A stretch of 64,000 bases of DNA from Mangrovicoccus sp049603835 (GCA_049603835.1 JBMYSZ010000019.1:7092-71091), one strand, 5' to 3'. Positions 16,834 to 25,134 are shown, counted from the first letter of the stretch. The notes: generated from the letters alone by a model not told the origin. Made by a program: numbers and translations.

Positions 16834-17064
16834 ATGTATGGCTCCGTAAGGGAATTTGTGGATCGGCTTGGTGGCTACCGTGAGGTAGCCGACCGCCTAT
16901 CCATGCGTCCAACCACTCTGCACACTCACATCACAAACGGCGTATTGCCAGCGCGGTGGTATTGCGTGTTCTGCGCCTTGGCGGATCAAGCAAAGATTAA
17001 CCGGCCTCAAAATAGCCTTTTCTCGTTTGAGCCGGTCCCGGTCTTTCTTGGGGATGCGGTATGA
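16834..17064 (+). CDS. Cro-like small HTH protein
   Basis: 76 residues starting MYGSVREFVDRLGGYREVADRLSMRPTTLHTHITNGVLPARWY, a helix-turn-helix of the Cro/YdaS-like kind (helix, G-x-V-A-x-x-L, then recognition helix and R-W). It is divergent from the repressor and first in a rightward transcript. A perfect operator overlaps its promoter region. The next 35-codon frame overlaps its stop as ATGA. Confidence 0.75.
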   Translation: MYGSVREFVDRLGGYREVADRLSMRPTTLHTHITNGVLPARWYCVFCALADQAKINRPQNSLFSFEPVPVFLGDAV

Positions 17065-17168
17065 CACAATCACAGAAGTTCCTTCCCGCCCTCAATCATG
17101 TCAATGAATTCATATTCATCCATGATCTGGATCTGGTGCCCTCCGTCAATCAAAGAGAGGCGAGCTAA
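17061..17168 (+). CDS. Very small ORF, 35 aa, between the cro-like gene and the next gene
   Basis: ATG at 17061 overlaps the cro-like stop (ATGA) and the TAA at 17166 overlaps the next ATG (TAATG). The product, MTQSQKFLPALNHVNEF then IFIHDLDLVP, has no recognised domain. The overlaps at both ends suggest real translational coupling, though the frame is short enough to be chance. Confidence 0.4.
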   Translation: MTQSQKFLPALNHVNEFIFIHDLDLVPSVNQREAS

Positions 17169-17467
17169 TGGCCGATCAGATGAATACCGATCTTTTTCGC
17201 TCCATTGCTGATGAACTGGAGCGGCATGAAAGCGAGGTGGCGATGTGTGAAACCGCCACCCGTCAGGTCATCGCCAAATATGAAGCTGCTGCGAAGCAGT
17301 CTGCTCAGCGGTTTGACGCTCGGATGCGTGATCTCAAATCTGGTCAAGAACCCGTTCCTCAAAATCGTCAGCCCACTCAATCAGAGCCTTGTGGCCTGGG
17401 CGCATCTCAATGTCGTCATGGTCATATTCTTGGGCGCTTTCTCGAATGGATTCGGAGAGTGCTGTGA
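17168..17467 (+). CDS. Hypothetical phage protein, 99 aa
   Basis: The N-terminal 60 residues form a charged helix (SIADELERHESEVAMCETATRQVIAKYEAAAK in shortened view: ELERHESEVAM, then KYEAAAKQSAQRFDARM). GAGAGG stands 8 bases before the ATG. The last third overlaps a minus-strand gene (17334-17606) and is rich in Gln/Pro, so the true end may be earlier or the genes may be convergent and overlapping. The helix resembles the start of the tape-measure protein (KYEEAAKRAAKKFDGAM), perhaps only by composition. Confidence 0.45.
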   Translation: MADQMNTDLFRSIADELERHESEVAMCETATRQVIAKYEAAAKQSAQRFDARMRDLKSGQEPVPQNRQPTQSEPCGLGASQCRHGHILGRFLEWIRRVL

Positions 17468-17606
17468 TGATTAATTCGGGGTTCTCAAATTCACGCGCCC
17501 GCTGCGCCGTCAGAAACACCACCAGATTGGTGAGTGCGATAACCTTTGCCTCAAGTGCCAGTGTGCGTGCTTTTGCAACGCGTTTCTCCACTCCGTCCAA
17601 GTCCAT
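17334..17606 (-). CDS. Hypothetical phage protein, 90 aa
   Basis: MDLDGVEKRVAKARTLALEAK, a mostly helical acidic protein with LTNLVVFLTAQRAREFENPEL and ALIEWADDFEERVLDQI. AGGAAAGGA precedes the ATG. With the 17643-17921 gene it forms a small leftward pair inside an otherwise rightward region. No family recognised. Its 3' part overlaps the + strand gene ending at 17467 by 134 bp. Confidence 0.5.
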   Translation of the reverse strand: MDLDGVEKRVAKARTLALEAKVIALTNLVVFLTAQRAREFENPELIITALSESIRESAQEYDHDDIEMRPGHKALIEWADDFEERVLDQI

Positions 17607-17642
17607 TTCAAATTCCTTTCCTCAATCGGTGTCGGGGGGTAT

Positions 17643-17921
17643 TCACCCTGTTCTCGCAACATTCATCGGATCAATGCGATCAATCAGTGCGTCATACGCC
17701 TCTGCGCGGATGCTGTATATCGGATCATCCATGTTTTCTGCCGCCAGTCGCGTGATACGGCTGAGGTTTTCGTTCATTGTGGATGCGGTCAGCGTCCTTA
17801 TTGCGGGCGCTACATCATCCAAAGAGGTCAGCAGCGCGAGAAAGGCGGCTTGTAGCGCCTCTATCTCGGCATTCGTTTCGCAAGCGCTCGCGTCAAAATC
17901 ATCGTCATCATCGGCCATCAA
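17643..17921 (-). CDS. Hypothetical acidic phage protein, 92 aa
   Basis: Begins with an acidic run (MMADDDDDFDASACETNAE) followed by helices (IEALQAAFLALLTSLDDVAPAIRT in two pieces, NENLSRITRLAAENMDDPIYSIRAEAYDALIDRID). GGGAGG is 6 bases before the ATG. First gene of the small leftward pair. The acidic N-terminus recalls DNA mimics or assembly factors, but this is only a compositional remark. Confidence 0.5.
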   Translation of the reverse strand: MMADDDDDFDASACETNAEIEALQAAFLALLTSLDDVAPAIRTLTASTMNENLSRITRLAAENMDDPIYSIRAEAYDALIDRIDPMNVARTG

Positions 17922-18028
17922 AATCCTCCCTGATGGTTGGTGGCGCGGGGCGGCTCGGTTGGCGCTGGTCGTCCCGCATTACTTTGCTACTGCAAGCTGT
18001 GTCAGCTTTAAAGGAAACGAGGTTTCCC

Positions 18029-18511
18029 ATGCCTGATCTGCGGATGATTACGCATCGGGCCATGCGGTCCATCGTCAAAGAGTTCGGCTGCTATGACGCT
18101 GTTGCCGAGGTGCTGAACTCCCGTTGGGGCTGTGGCGCATCTAAGGGCACGATTAGCAAGAAAATGTCGGGTCAATTGGATTGGACCCTGCCGGATGTGA
18201 TCGCTTTACAGGACGCGGCGGGGGAATATCCGATCACCCGTCTGCTTGCGCGGCAAAAGGAAAGCCATGCCGTGGGCGAGATCGCGTGCCTGGTAGTGCA
18301 GAGCGGGATCGTCGCCAAAGAAAGCGGTGAGGCGATCTCAGCAATTCTGGATGCTGAGCATTCGTCTAGTGCAGATGATCGGGCCCAGGCTGTGACTGAA
18401 ATCGATCAGGCCATTGAGGCGCTCAAGCTCGCCCGCACAAAGCTGACCGAGGGCGAGGACGCTGCGGGCAAGATTGCTCATCTTGCAGGGGTGGTGTCGG
18501 ATGGGTGTTGA
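18029..18511 (+). CDS. CII-type phage regulatory protein (putative)
   Basis: 160 residues from MPDLRMITHRAMRSIVKEFG, preceded by AAGGAAACGAGG. The N-terminal half (YDAVAEVLNSRWGCGASKGTISKKMSGQ, WTLPDVIALQDAAGEYPIT) resembles the HTH of phage regulatory CII-family proteins; the C-terminal half is helical (DDRAQAVTEIDQAIEALKLARTKL). First gene of the rightward replication operon; each following gene overlaps or abuts. The CII assignment is by pattern and position and is tentative. Confidence 0.55.
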   Translation: MPDLRMITHRAMRSIVKEFGCYDAVAEVLNSRWGCGASKGTISKKMSGQLDWTLPDVIALQDAAGEYPITRLLARQKESHAVGEIACLVVQSGIVAKESGEAISAILDAEHSSSADDRAQAVTEIDQAIEALKLARTKLTEGEDAAGKIAHLAGVVSDGC

Positions 18512-19025
18512 AATCCGCCTTCCCGGCACTCCCGATTGGGGCAATCCGCATCTGGTGAGCTTTGAGCGAAGCGAATTGCTCTATCGTGATGCCTCCCTTG
18601 TCGATGTGATCAGTCATGCGCGGGCGAGTCTGTGCTATCTGGCCACGCCTTACTCCAAGCTCTGCGTTACTGACGATGGTGAGTGGAGCCAGGTGGACAG
18701 CCTGTTCTGTGCTAGCCAAGCCGCGCGGTGGTCGCGGATATTGGCGGTTGAGGGGATCACCGCGATCTCGCCCATCATCCAATCTGTTGAGATGGTGCAT
18801 GTGGATTTTGACGAATGGCTTGATCCCCTGGATGCCAGGTTCTGGGCCGATTGGTGTCAGCCGCTGCTGAATGCCTGCGGCCCTGTGATCGTGCCGCCGC
18901 TGGATGGCTGGCAGGAAAGCTTGGGTGTCTGGCAAGAGGTGCTGTTCGCCCTGCGCTCTAACCGCCCTGTGTTTCTCATCGACCAAAAGGAGGCCCCGCA
19001 TCTGGCGTGGTGGTTGGACGAATGA
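18501..19025 (+). CDS. DUF1937 family protein (nucleoside deoxyribosyltransferase-like)
   Basis: 174 residues with the motif CYLATPYSK, then ASQAARWSRILAVEGITAISPIIQS and a PLDGWQESLGVWQEVLFA segment. This pattern matches DUF1937, a distant relative of nucleoside 2-deoxyribosyltransferases common in phages. It may act on nucleotides, but no activity is established. The start overlaps the previous stop by 11 bp and its stop overlaps the next start (ATGA). Confidence 0.7.
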   Translation: MGVEIRLPGTPDWGNPHLVSFERSELLYRDASLVDVISHARASLCYLATPYSKLCVTDDGEWSQVDSLFCASQAARWSRILAVEGITAISPIIQSVEMVHVDFDEWLDPLDARFWADWCQPLLNACGPVIVPPLDGWQESLGVWQEVLFALRSNRPVFLIDQKEAPHLAWWLDE

Positions 19026-19372
19026 GCGCGATCTTGCGGGATATTCAGATCTATGCGGCGTCTGAATTGCTGCCTGCGCCGCCTTGGCGTGAGGGCATTT
19101 GCTTTCTGCCAGAGTGTTCACAGCCCTTCACGCCTGCGCGGTCCTGGCAGATGTATTGCTGCACCGCGTGCGAGCGAGCGGGCACGGCAGAGATGCGCAA
19201 ATGGGGCCACCGCATGGCGCTGCCGCTGCTGACCTGGCGCATAGGAAAATACGAACAACAAGACACCGGCATTCGTGAATTCACCCGTGCCGTGCGGCGT
19301 TACGTGTCACGCGCGCAATCGGCATGGCTGGCAGATCGCAATTGCCGGTCAAAAAAGGCGGAGGCAGTATGA
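19022..19372 (+). CDS. Hypothetical phage protein with a cysteine cluster, 116 aa
   Basis: The central motif CFLPECSQPFTPARSWQMYCCTACERAG contains two C-x4-C / C-x2-C pairs typical of a zinc ribbon (written here as CFLPEC and YCCTAC). A basic C-terminal helix (FTRAVRRYVSRAQSAWL) follows. It is coupled to both neighbours by ATGA overlaps. A DNA-binding accessory role in replication is possible but unproven. Confidence 0.6.
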   Translation: MSAILRDIQIYAASELLPAPPWREGICFLPECSQPFTPARSWQMYCCTACERAGTAEMRKWGHRMALPLLTWRIGKYEQQDTGIREFTRAVRRYVSRAQSAWLADRNCRSKKAEAV

Positions 19373-19983
19373 TGGCGACTCCACAGGTCAAGCTTATCGA
19401 TACGCAAGAACTTGAGCTTTACCCGATCTCGGCCAGTGATCGGCTTGATTCCCATTACTTCCTGCAATGGAACCTCAAGCGCTGGCGCGGCAGTGAGTTC
19501 CGCAAAACCTGCGATCCCGAAGTGGGCTGGTATGGCTTCCAGCTTTTCTGCATTGCCCAAGACGGATCGCCCATTGGCACGCTGCCCTGCGATGACAAGC
19601 AGCTTGCGTTTGATCTCAATCTGCCGCTGGAAAAATGGCAGGCGCTGATCCGGCGCGATGTGACGCCACTGCATGGCTGGTATCAGGTGCAATGCGACAA
19701 TGGCGAGTTGCGCTATGCGCATCCCGTTGTCACCGAGGTTGCAGTTGAGGCGCTTGCATCCAAGAGGCGCAACGCCTCCAAGAACGCCGATGAACGGATG
19801 CGCAAGCGGCTCGGCACGATTGCCCAGAACCTCAAGGTCAACATTCCTGGCGGCGCTCGCATCGCCCAGAATGAAGAACTGATCAACCGCATCAGCGATT
19901 GGATTGAGAACGCCTATCCAGGCGGCAGCGCCACGGTCAAGCGCATCCAGGAGGCCTGGGAGGCTCTTTCACAGCAGCTCTAG
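19369..19983 (+). CDS. Putative phage replication protein (DUF1376/initiator-like)
   Basis: 204 residues. The N-terminal half (HYFLQWNLKRWRGSEFRKTC, GTLPCDDKQLAFDLNLPLEKW) has the pattern of DUF1376-like replication proteins: aromatic start, 'LP.DD..LA..L....W' and a winged-helix-like body. The C-terminal half is basic. Directly downstream lie three iteron-like repeats, which supports a role in origin recognition. The assignment is inference; the reading frame itself is secure because of the ATGA coupling. Confidence 0.5.
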   Translation: MMATPQVKLIDTQELELYPISASDRLDSHYFLQWNLKRWRGSEFRKTCDPEVGWYGFQLFCIAQDGSPIGTLPCDDKQLAFDLNLPLEKWQALIRRDVTPLHGWYQVQCDNGELRYAHPVVTEVAVEALASKRRNASKNADERMRKRLGTIAQNLKVNIPGGARIAQNEELINRISDWIENAYPGGSATVKRIQEAWEALSQQL

Positions 19984-20004
19984 AAAACCGTGCCAATTCT
20001 TCCA

Positions 20005-20068
20005 GCGGAAGTTTTGGAAATTCCTGCGGAGGATTTTGGGAGGATTTGCGGAAGATTTTGGAAGTTTC
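20005..20068 (+). repeat. Three iteron-like direct repeats (candidate phage replication origin)
   Basis: Copies of GCGGAAGATTTTGGAAG or close variants begin at 20005, 20026 and 20048, spaced 21 and 22 bp. They follow the replication-like gene immediately and are followed by an A-rich purine tract (about 20090-20130) that could melt easily. The rest of the 222 bp gap to the next gene (19984-20205) holds no gene. Confidence 0.55.
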
Positions 20069-20205
20069 ATTTCTGCCGAAAACCGAGCCGCTGAAAGGAA
20101 AAGAGAAGAAAATGAAAAAGAAAAGAGAATACCGATCAGCGCCAAAAATCAGGTGGTTTGCCTGTGGATAACCTAGGAATTACTTAGAAAGATTAGGGGC
20201 ATGAC

Positions 20206-20787
20206 ATGGAAGGTGAGACGCTAAGAGCGGGCAAAGAACGGGTTAGAGAGAACCTGATACTGCCGTTGACCAAAGGCGGCATGATCCGCAAGCGGGGAAT
20301 GTCCAAGACGGCAGAGGATGAGATGCTTACCAATCTTGAGGCGCGTCTCGCCTATATGACCGCTGACAACCTCAAGGCATTGGCAGAGGTGCTTGAACGC
20401 TATGCAGGCGGCAAGCACAAGAATGTTTGGCCTGCTGAGGTATCCATCTACAATTGGGCGCGGGCCATCCAGTTTCCACCTGCCAGTGAGAGCCGTCTGG
20501 TGCGGTCATATCTGCAATCGGCGGCGGGCAGCGCTGCGGAGGTTGGCGGCTATCTGGTGGAACTGTTCTGGTATCTCAAGAAATTCGGTGCGCCGCCGAA
20601 CACTTATTCCCTGTCTGAGATCAAGCGCGAGGCGGATGACAATCGCAGCGCCCTTGCTCGGATCAGGCGAGCCCAGGAAGTTGGGCGGGCCAGCCAAAGC
20701 GAATTGAATTGGGTTGAGTATTATTACCGGACGCAGCGCCGCTGCCTTGATGTGATCAATGCAAAGCGCGAAGGGATAGCCGCATGA
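20206..20787 (+). CDS. Hypothetical phage protein, 193 aa, downstream of the iterons
   Basis: A helical protein with MSKTAEDEMLTNLEARLAYM, WPAEVSIYNWARAIQFPP, SRLVRSYLQSAAGSAA and GYLVELFWYLKKFGAPP. The pattern is shared, as far as I recall, with uncharacterised genes in replication regions of Rhodobacterales phages; a helicase-loader role can only be guessed. An internal ATG at 20281, after AAAGGCGG, is an alternative start. The stop overlaps the next start as ATGA. Confidence 0.6.
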   Translation: MEGETLRAGKERVRENLILPLTKGGMIRKRGMSKTAEDEMLTNLEARLAYMTADNLKALAEVLERYAGGKHKNVWPAEVSIYNWARAIQFPPASESRLVRSYLQSAAGSAAEVGGYLVELFWYLKKFGAPPNTYSLSEIKREADDNRSALARIRRAQEVGRASQSELNWVEYYYRTQRRCLDVINAKREGIAA

Positions 20788-21611
20788 AATATGAGCGCGT
20801 ATTTTTGGTGAACCAACACGGTGTAGCCAAGGCAATGGATTTGCGGGCCTTGGGTGAGCAGGCGCGGATTGAACGGGTCAAGGCGCTTGGCGCTGTACCC
20901 GATGGGTGCAGCCCTGAGATACCGGTTGCCCCTGCACGCGGGCCGGTGCGGGCGTTTACGCCGATGAAACTTTATCCTAGCGGCGAAGACGAATGGGAAC
21001 TCAAAGCATCAGGCCGCATCGGGCCAGATGGTCAGCCGATCAAATCGATCCAGCGGGCCGATGCCTTTGATCTCATGACCCATCGGGCGCAGCTGGCGCA
21101 TAAGGGCAAGAGGGCGGAGTTTGTTCCGCCGTTCTCGCCTGGCCAGGTTGCGATGGGCCGTCACTATCGCAATCTATGGGAACGACACGCCTCAGCCGGT
21201 GTGCGCTGTTCATCGGCGGAGGCATTGCGTGCTGGTGGCGCGGGTGGAGGTGGCGGGTTTATCGATGCGGTGCTGCGGGACCGGGATCAGATCAAACGCA
21301 TCCGTGAACGGATAGGGGATGGCTTTGCTCTGGAAGTGAGGCGGCAAGGAAAGGCGTCCAAGCGTAGCGGGATCACAGATCGGCGGCTGGTGGACATGGT
21401 TTGCCTTGAAGAGAAAACGCTGACCGAGGTGTTGCGGGCGCATGGATGGGCCAAGCGTGGCGGCAATGTCGCGACTTTGCAAGGAGCGCTGGCCGAGGCT
21501 CTCAACCGGATGATGGGGCCAGATCTCAGGCGGTCCAGCTATGTGATCCGTGACCCTGACTTACCACTTGGGTTCGGTGCATTTGCGGAGGCGGTTGAAG
21601 AAAGTTCTTGA
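20784..21611 (+). CDS. Hypothetical phage protein, 275 aa, last gene of the early rightward operon
   Basis: The N-terminal part carries FTPMKLYPSGEDEWELK. The C-terminal part has FSPGQVAMGRHYRNLWERHASAG, then a glycine run and DAVLRDRDQIKRIRERIGDGFALEVRR, followed by a possible HTH-like segment LVDMVCLEEKTLTEVLRAHGW. The position just before the late genes would suit a late-gene regulator, but no known family is certain. A strong terminator follows the stop. Confidence 0.6.
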   Translation: MKYERVFLVNQHGVAKAMDLRALGEQARIERVKALGAVPDGCSPEIPVAPARGPVRAFTPMKLYPSGEDEWELKASGRIGPDGQPIKSIQRADAFDLMTHRAQLAHKGKRAEFVPPFSPGQVAMGRHYRNLWERHASAGVRCSSAEALRAGGAGGGGGFIDAVLRDRDQIKRIRERIGDGFALEVRRQGKASKRSGITDRRLVDMVCLEEKTLTEVLRAHGWAKRGGNVATLQGALAEALNRMMGPDLRRSSYVIRDPDLPLGFGAFAEAVEESS

Positions 21612-21656
21612 CGCTTATGTCACCTGCGTGCCACTAAAAGTGCATCATCAACAAAT

Positions 21657-21684
21657 GCGCTCAACAAACCGTTGGGCGCTTTTC
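21657..21684 (+). terminator. Rho-independent terminator ending the early rightward operon
   Basis: GCGCTCAAC / GTTGGGCGC around AAACC, a 9 bp stem with one G-T pair, followed by TTTT. It lies 46 bp past the stop of the 275-aa gene and separates early from packaging genes. Confidence 0.8.
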
Positions 21685-21736
21685 TGTTTGTGGGGGTGCA
21701 ATTAAGTCACCTCCTGAAAATCCCCAAAGGTTGTCA

Positions 21737-22120
21737 ATGATCCGTCGTCTCTGTGCGTTTCCGGGCTGTGATGAGTTCGCAGAGGAAGGGCAAACGCGGT
21801 GCGCGGACCACATGGCAGACAAGCGTCAATCGGATGCGCAGCGATGGCGGCGCTCGCAACAGACGCCTGAGATCGCAGCGGCACGCAAACTCTACGATAC
21901 CAGATGGTGGCGGCGCGAAAGCAAGGCCTTCCTTGGGCGCAACCCAATCTGCAAGCATTGTGATCAGCTGGGGTTGGTCACGGCGGCCCGCGAGGTTGAT
22001 CACATCATTCCGCATCGCGGCAACACAGATCTGTTTCGGGATCGGAGCAACTGGCAAGCACTTTGCTCATCCTGTCATGGCCGCAAGACGGCCAGCGAAA
22101 CACTGAACAAGTCGGACTGA
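21737..22120 (+). CDS. HNH endonuclease
   Basis: 127 residues. The N-terminus has a small zinc knuckle (LCAFPGCDEF and CADH). The HNH core shows CKHC, VDHIIPHRGNTDLF, NWQALCSSCHGRKT, matching HNH nucleases that sit next to terminase genes and assist DNA packaging in HK97-type phages. The ATG at 21737 is used. The 135 bp after it hold no gene. Confidence 0.88.
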   Translation: MIRRLCAFPGCDEFAEEGQTRCADHMADKRQSDAQRWRRSQQTPEIAAARKLYDTRWWRRESKAFLGRNPICKHCDQLGLVTAAREVDHIIPHRGNTDLFRDRSNWQALCSSCHGRKTASETLNKSD

Positions 22121-22255
22121 TCGCGCCCATGTCGGTATAGGGGGGGTGGTCAATTTCTCGGATGACCCCTTCTGCCGACCGCGCCCCAAAGAGTTGTGTA
22201 TGCGCGGGATGAATTGGGGAAAAAAGCCCACTGGTTTTGATGAAAGGAGGGTGCA

Positions 22256-22507
22256 TTGGCAACTCAAGCGATTGAACTGACAACGGCTTGGATGGAGATT
22301 GGTGAAGGGCCAATGTTGATTGAGGCTAAGCACGGTCAAAATTTGCGGGTTCATTTTGGCTCTATTGCGCCCGCTTTGGATTCAGATGCCTTCCACGATG
22401 TTCAGGCGCAGGAGAGCCTGTCTTACGGCGGAACTTCGAAGTGTTTTGCTAGGGCCACGACCGGATCAGCCAAAGTCATTGTGACGGAGGCAGCGGATGA
22501 AAGCTAA
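22256..22507 (+). CDS. Small phage protein, 83 aa, TTG start (possible virion decoration protein)
   Basis: AAGGAGGG precedes a TTG at 22256 by 7 bases. The product is beta-rich with ALTTAWMEIGEGPMLIEA, LRVHFGSIAP and SYGGTSKCFARATTGSAKVIV. The pattern is like small head/tail decoration or fibre-associated proteins, but this is not certain. It overlaps the next gene by 11 bp, so the two are probably made together. Confidence 0.55.
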   Translation: MATQAIELTTAWMEIGEGPMLIEAKHGQNLRVHFGSIAPALDSDAFHDVQAQESLSYGGTSKCFARATTGSAKVIVTEAADES

Positions 22508-22973
22508 AGTTGTTCCCAGTCCAGGCACGGCTACGCCCTTAACAGTCGTTTCGATGGTCAAAAGTGGCGATCAGGACTTACCGGGGGATAGCTATGTCGA
22601 TTTAACAGATTGGATCAGCACATCCAGCCACGCCGCAGTCACCCAAAATCTGGCAAATGGTGAGCTTACGGTTAATATCGCAGGACGGTATATTTTGGTT
22701 TATACAAACCATCTTGAGCAGTTTGAGGGAAATAACCGAACCACCAGCAACACGCGGTTCTCCTTGAACGGAGGGCTATTGCCTGGGTCGGAGCAAGCCA
22801 CCTACCACCGCGATCATGCCAACGGTTCGGATAGCTGCACTGCAAACATGTTGGCCCAACTGAATGTTGGTGATGTTTTGGTCATGCAAGCTAAAAACAG
22901 TTCTGCAACGCTACGGCAGCGCGTGGTAGCGGCGGGCACAAGCGTCACAATGATCTTGGTGGGTGCTGCATAA
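22497..22973 (+). CDS. Phage protein with a C1q/TNF-like jelly-roll pattern, 158 aa
   Basis: The C-terminal 110 residues follow the C1q-like pattern: NIAGRYILVYTNHLEQF, then RFSLNGGLLPGS, SCTANMLAQLNVGDVLVMQAK and a final VTMILVGAA strand. Such domains form trimers and often end phage fibres or decorate capsids. Its place before terminase rather than in the tail module is unusual. Fold assignment is by reading, not by a profile search. Confidence 0.5.
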   Translation: MKAKVVPSPGTATPLTVVSMVKSGDQDLPGDSYVDLTDWISTSSHAAVTQNLANGELTVNIAGRYILVYTNHLEQFEGNNRTTSNTRFSLNGGLLPGSEQATYHRDHANGSDSCTANMLAQLNVGDVLVMQAKNSSATLRQRVVAAGTSVTMILVGAA

Positions 22974-23012
22974 TTGGCATTTTGGCGTTTGAATTTCAGA
23001 AAGTAGGAATTG

Positions 23013-23450
23013 ATGAAAGGGCAAAAACCGAAACTCAATAACGTTATTCCGATGAGGGGCGATACAGGGCGGCCTGTTCCGCCTGCGCCTGACCTACTTT
23101 CCGCCGGTGGCAAAAAGGTTTGGGATCGCCTCGCACCTGAGATGATCCGACAAGGTCGCTTGGAGCCGCATTTTGAGGATTTGTTTGGTGCGGTTTGCGA
23201 GGCCGCAAGTGATGTGATCGAACTATCGTCCATCATTGCAATGGAGGGGCGAACCTACTCTGTGAAAACAAGAAACGGAGTACAGCAGAAGAAAACAGCT
23301 GCGTGGCAAGCGCGGTTGGATGCTCTCGCTTCGCTGCGCCAATTGGGGGCCCTGTTCGGAATGTCACCTGTGGATGACAAACGCCTGAGCAATACGGATC
23401 AGAGCGATCTGTTCGACAAGCTGGCCGAGCAACTCAATGGACCCGCTTGA
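23013..23450 (+). CDS. Terminase small subunit (P27 family)
   Basis: 145 residues. The family pattern is clear: a proline-rich start (GDTGRPVPPAPDLLSAGGKKVWDRL shown in part: PAPDLLSAGGKKVWDRLAPE), then LFGAVCEAASDVIELSS, and RLDALASLRQLGALFGMSP near the end. It recognises the packaging site and stimulates the large subunit. AGGA precedes the ATG at 23013. The coding end overlaps the large subunit gene by 14 bp. Confidence 0.88.
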   Translation: MKGQKPKLNNVIPMRGDTGRPVPPAPDLLSAGGKKVWDRLAPEMIRQGRLEPHFEDLFGAVCEAASDVIELSSIIAMEGRTYSVKTRNGVQQKKTAAWQARLDALASLRQLGALFGMSPVDDKRLSNTDQSDLFDKLAEQLNGPA

Positions 23451-25134
23451 CCATCCCGTTTCGCGCTATGCCTCGGATGTGCTAGATGGGAAGATCGTTG
23501 CAGGTGAACTGGTGCGGCTCGCCTGTGAACGCCATTTTCGCGATCTGAAAACCGGCGCGGAGCGTGGCCTGGTATTCGATTGCCAATCGGCCAACCGCAT
23601 TTTGAACTTTGCCAAGATGATCGCCCATACCAAGGGCGAAATGGCTGGCAAGCCGCTGACTTTGCAGCCCTGGCAGATGTTCCGGCATGGATCAGTATTC
23701 GGCTGGAAGAAGCCACGCGACTTCGTCGATCCGGTCACTGGCGAAGTGGAAACAAAGCTGGTCCGCCGGTTCCGATACACCTATCACCAGGTGGCAAAGA
23801 AAAACGGTAAAACCACCGATACAGCGGTGCCTGCGCTCTACACGCAGCTATTCGATGGCGAACAGACGCCAGAGATGTATTGCGCAGCGACCACGCGGGA
23901 TCAGGCGGGGCTGCTGTTCCAGGATTTGCGCCGGATGGTGCAGGCTTCGGTGCTGAACAACACGCTGATGAAGGTGCGGCAGCACCATATCGAAACTCTG
24001 CCAACGGGCGGGATCATCAAGTGTCTCAGCCGCGACGGCGGCTCATCGGACGGGATCAACCCGCATTTTGCCGCGCGAGATGAGGTCCATCGCTGGACGG
24101 ATCGGGAATTGGCCGAAATCGTGGTGAACTCCATGATGGCGCGGCCCCAGCCGATTGATTGGGCGATCACCACGGCCGGCGCTGATCGTGCCTCTATATG
24201 TGGCGAGTTGCGCAAGTATGCCGAGGATGTTCTGCGCGGCGATGTGGAGGATGACACGTTCTTTGGCTATGTGGCCGAGCCGCCAGAAGATGCGGATCCA
24301 GGCGATCCGAAAACCTGGGCGATGGCGAACCCCAATATGGGAATCGCCTTTGACCCTGGCGATCTGCGGACGGTCTATGACCGTGCCCGCGCGATCCAGG
24401 GGCAAATGCCGAACTTTAGGCGGCTGCACCTCAACTTATGGACCGAGGGTTCGCAATCCTGGATTGGTCGCGATGTGTGGGACAATGGCAGCAAGCCGTT
24501 TGATGTGGAAATGCTCTTTGGCCGCCCTGCTTGGGCAGCGGTGGACCTGTCGCGCACTACGGATATGACCGCCATCGCCGTAGCGGTGCCCGTTGAAGAT
24601 CAAGTGTATCTACTGGTTTACAGCTTCCTGCCTGAGGGACCGAAAGGGTTCATCACGCGGGCACAAACTGAGAACCGGTCTTACATCGCATGGAGAGATG
24701 CCAACTGGCTTGAGGTCCACAAAGGCGGCGTGATCGATGAGGATCAAGTGTTTCAGCGGCTGGTGCAGATAAAGGATAGCTTTGATCTGCAAGAGGTGGC
24801 CTATGATGAATGGGGCATGAAATACTTGGCTCAAAAACTGGCCCAACGAGGGTTCCTCATGGTTCCGCATCGGCAAGGGTATGTGTCCATGTCGCCGCCA
24901 ATGAAACGCTTTGAACAATTGGTGATACAGAACCGGCTGCAACACGGTGGCAATCCCGTTCTAGCCTGGGCAGTGGGCAACGTTCATTGCGACATGGACG
25001 CGGCTGAAAATATCAAGCCGAACAAAGGCAAAGCCGTGGGCCGAATTGATCCTGCTGTGGCTTCCATCATGGCGGTTGGCCGAGCGGCGGCTGCGCAAGA
25101 GAAACGCAAAGCGCGGGAGATCATTTTCGTATGA
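23437..25134 (+). CDS. Terminase large subunit
   Basis: 565-residue packaging ATPase/nuclease of the Terminase_1 family. The ATPase part has LTLQPWQMF (Q-motif), YHQVAKKNGKT (Walker A-like) and HFAARDEVHRW (Walker B region). The nuclease part begins with AAVDLSRTTDMTAIAV, carrying the first acidic residue, and continues with VAYDEWGMKYLAQKL. Length and order are complete. Followed by portal with a 4 bp overlap. Confidence 0.95.
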   Translation: MDPLDHPVSRYASDVLDGKIVAGELVRLACERHFRDLKTGAERGLVFDCQSANRILNFAKMIAHTKGEMAGKPLTLQPWQMFRHGSVFGWKKPRDFVDPVTGEVETKLVRRFRYTYHQVAKKNGKTTDTAVPALYTQLFDGEQTPEMYCAATTRDQAGLLFQDLRRMVQASVLNNTLMKVRQHHIETLPTGGIIKCLSRDGGSSDGINPHFAARDEVHRWTDRELAEIVVNSMMARPQPIDWAITTAGADRASICGELRKYAEDVLRGDVEDDTFFGYVAEPPEDADPGDPKTWAMANPNMGIAFDPGDLRTVYDRARAIQGQMPNFRRLHLNLWTEGSQSWIGRDVWDNGSKPFDVEMLFGRPAWAAVDLSRTTDMTAIAVAVPVEDQVYLLVYSFLPEGPKGFITRAQTENRSYIAWRDANWLEVHKGGVIDEDQVFQRLVQIKDSFDLQEVAYDEWGMKYLAQKLAQRGFLMVPHRQGYVSMSPPMKRFEQLVIQNRLQHGGNPVLAWAVGNVHCDMDAAENIKPNKGKAVGRIDPAVASIMAVGRAAAAQEKRKAREIIFV

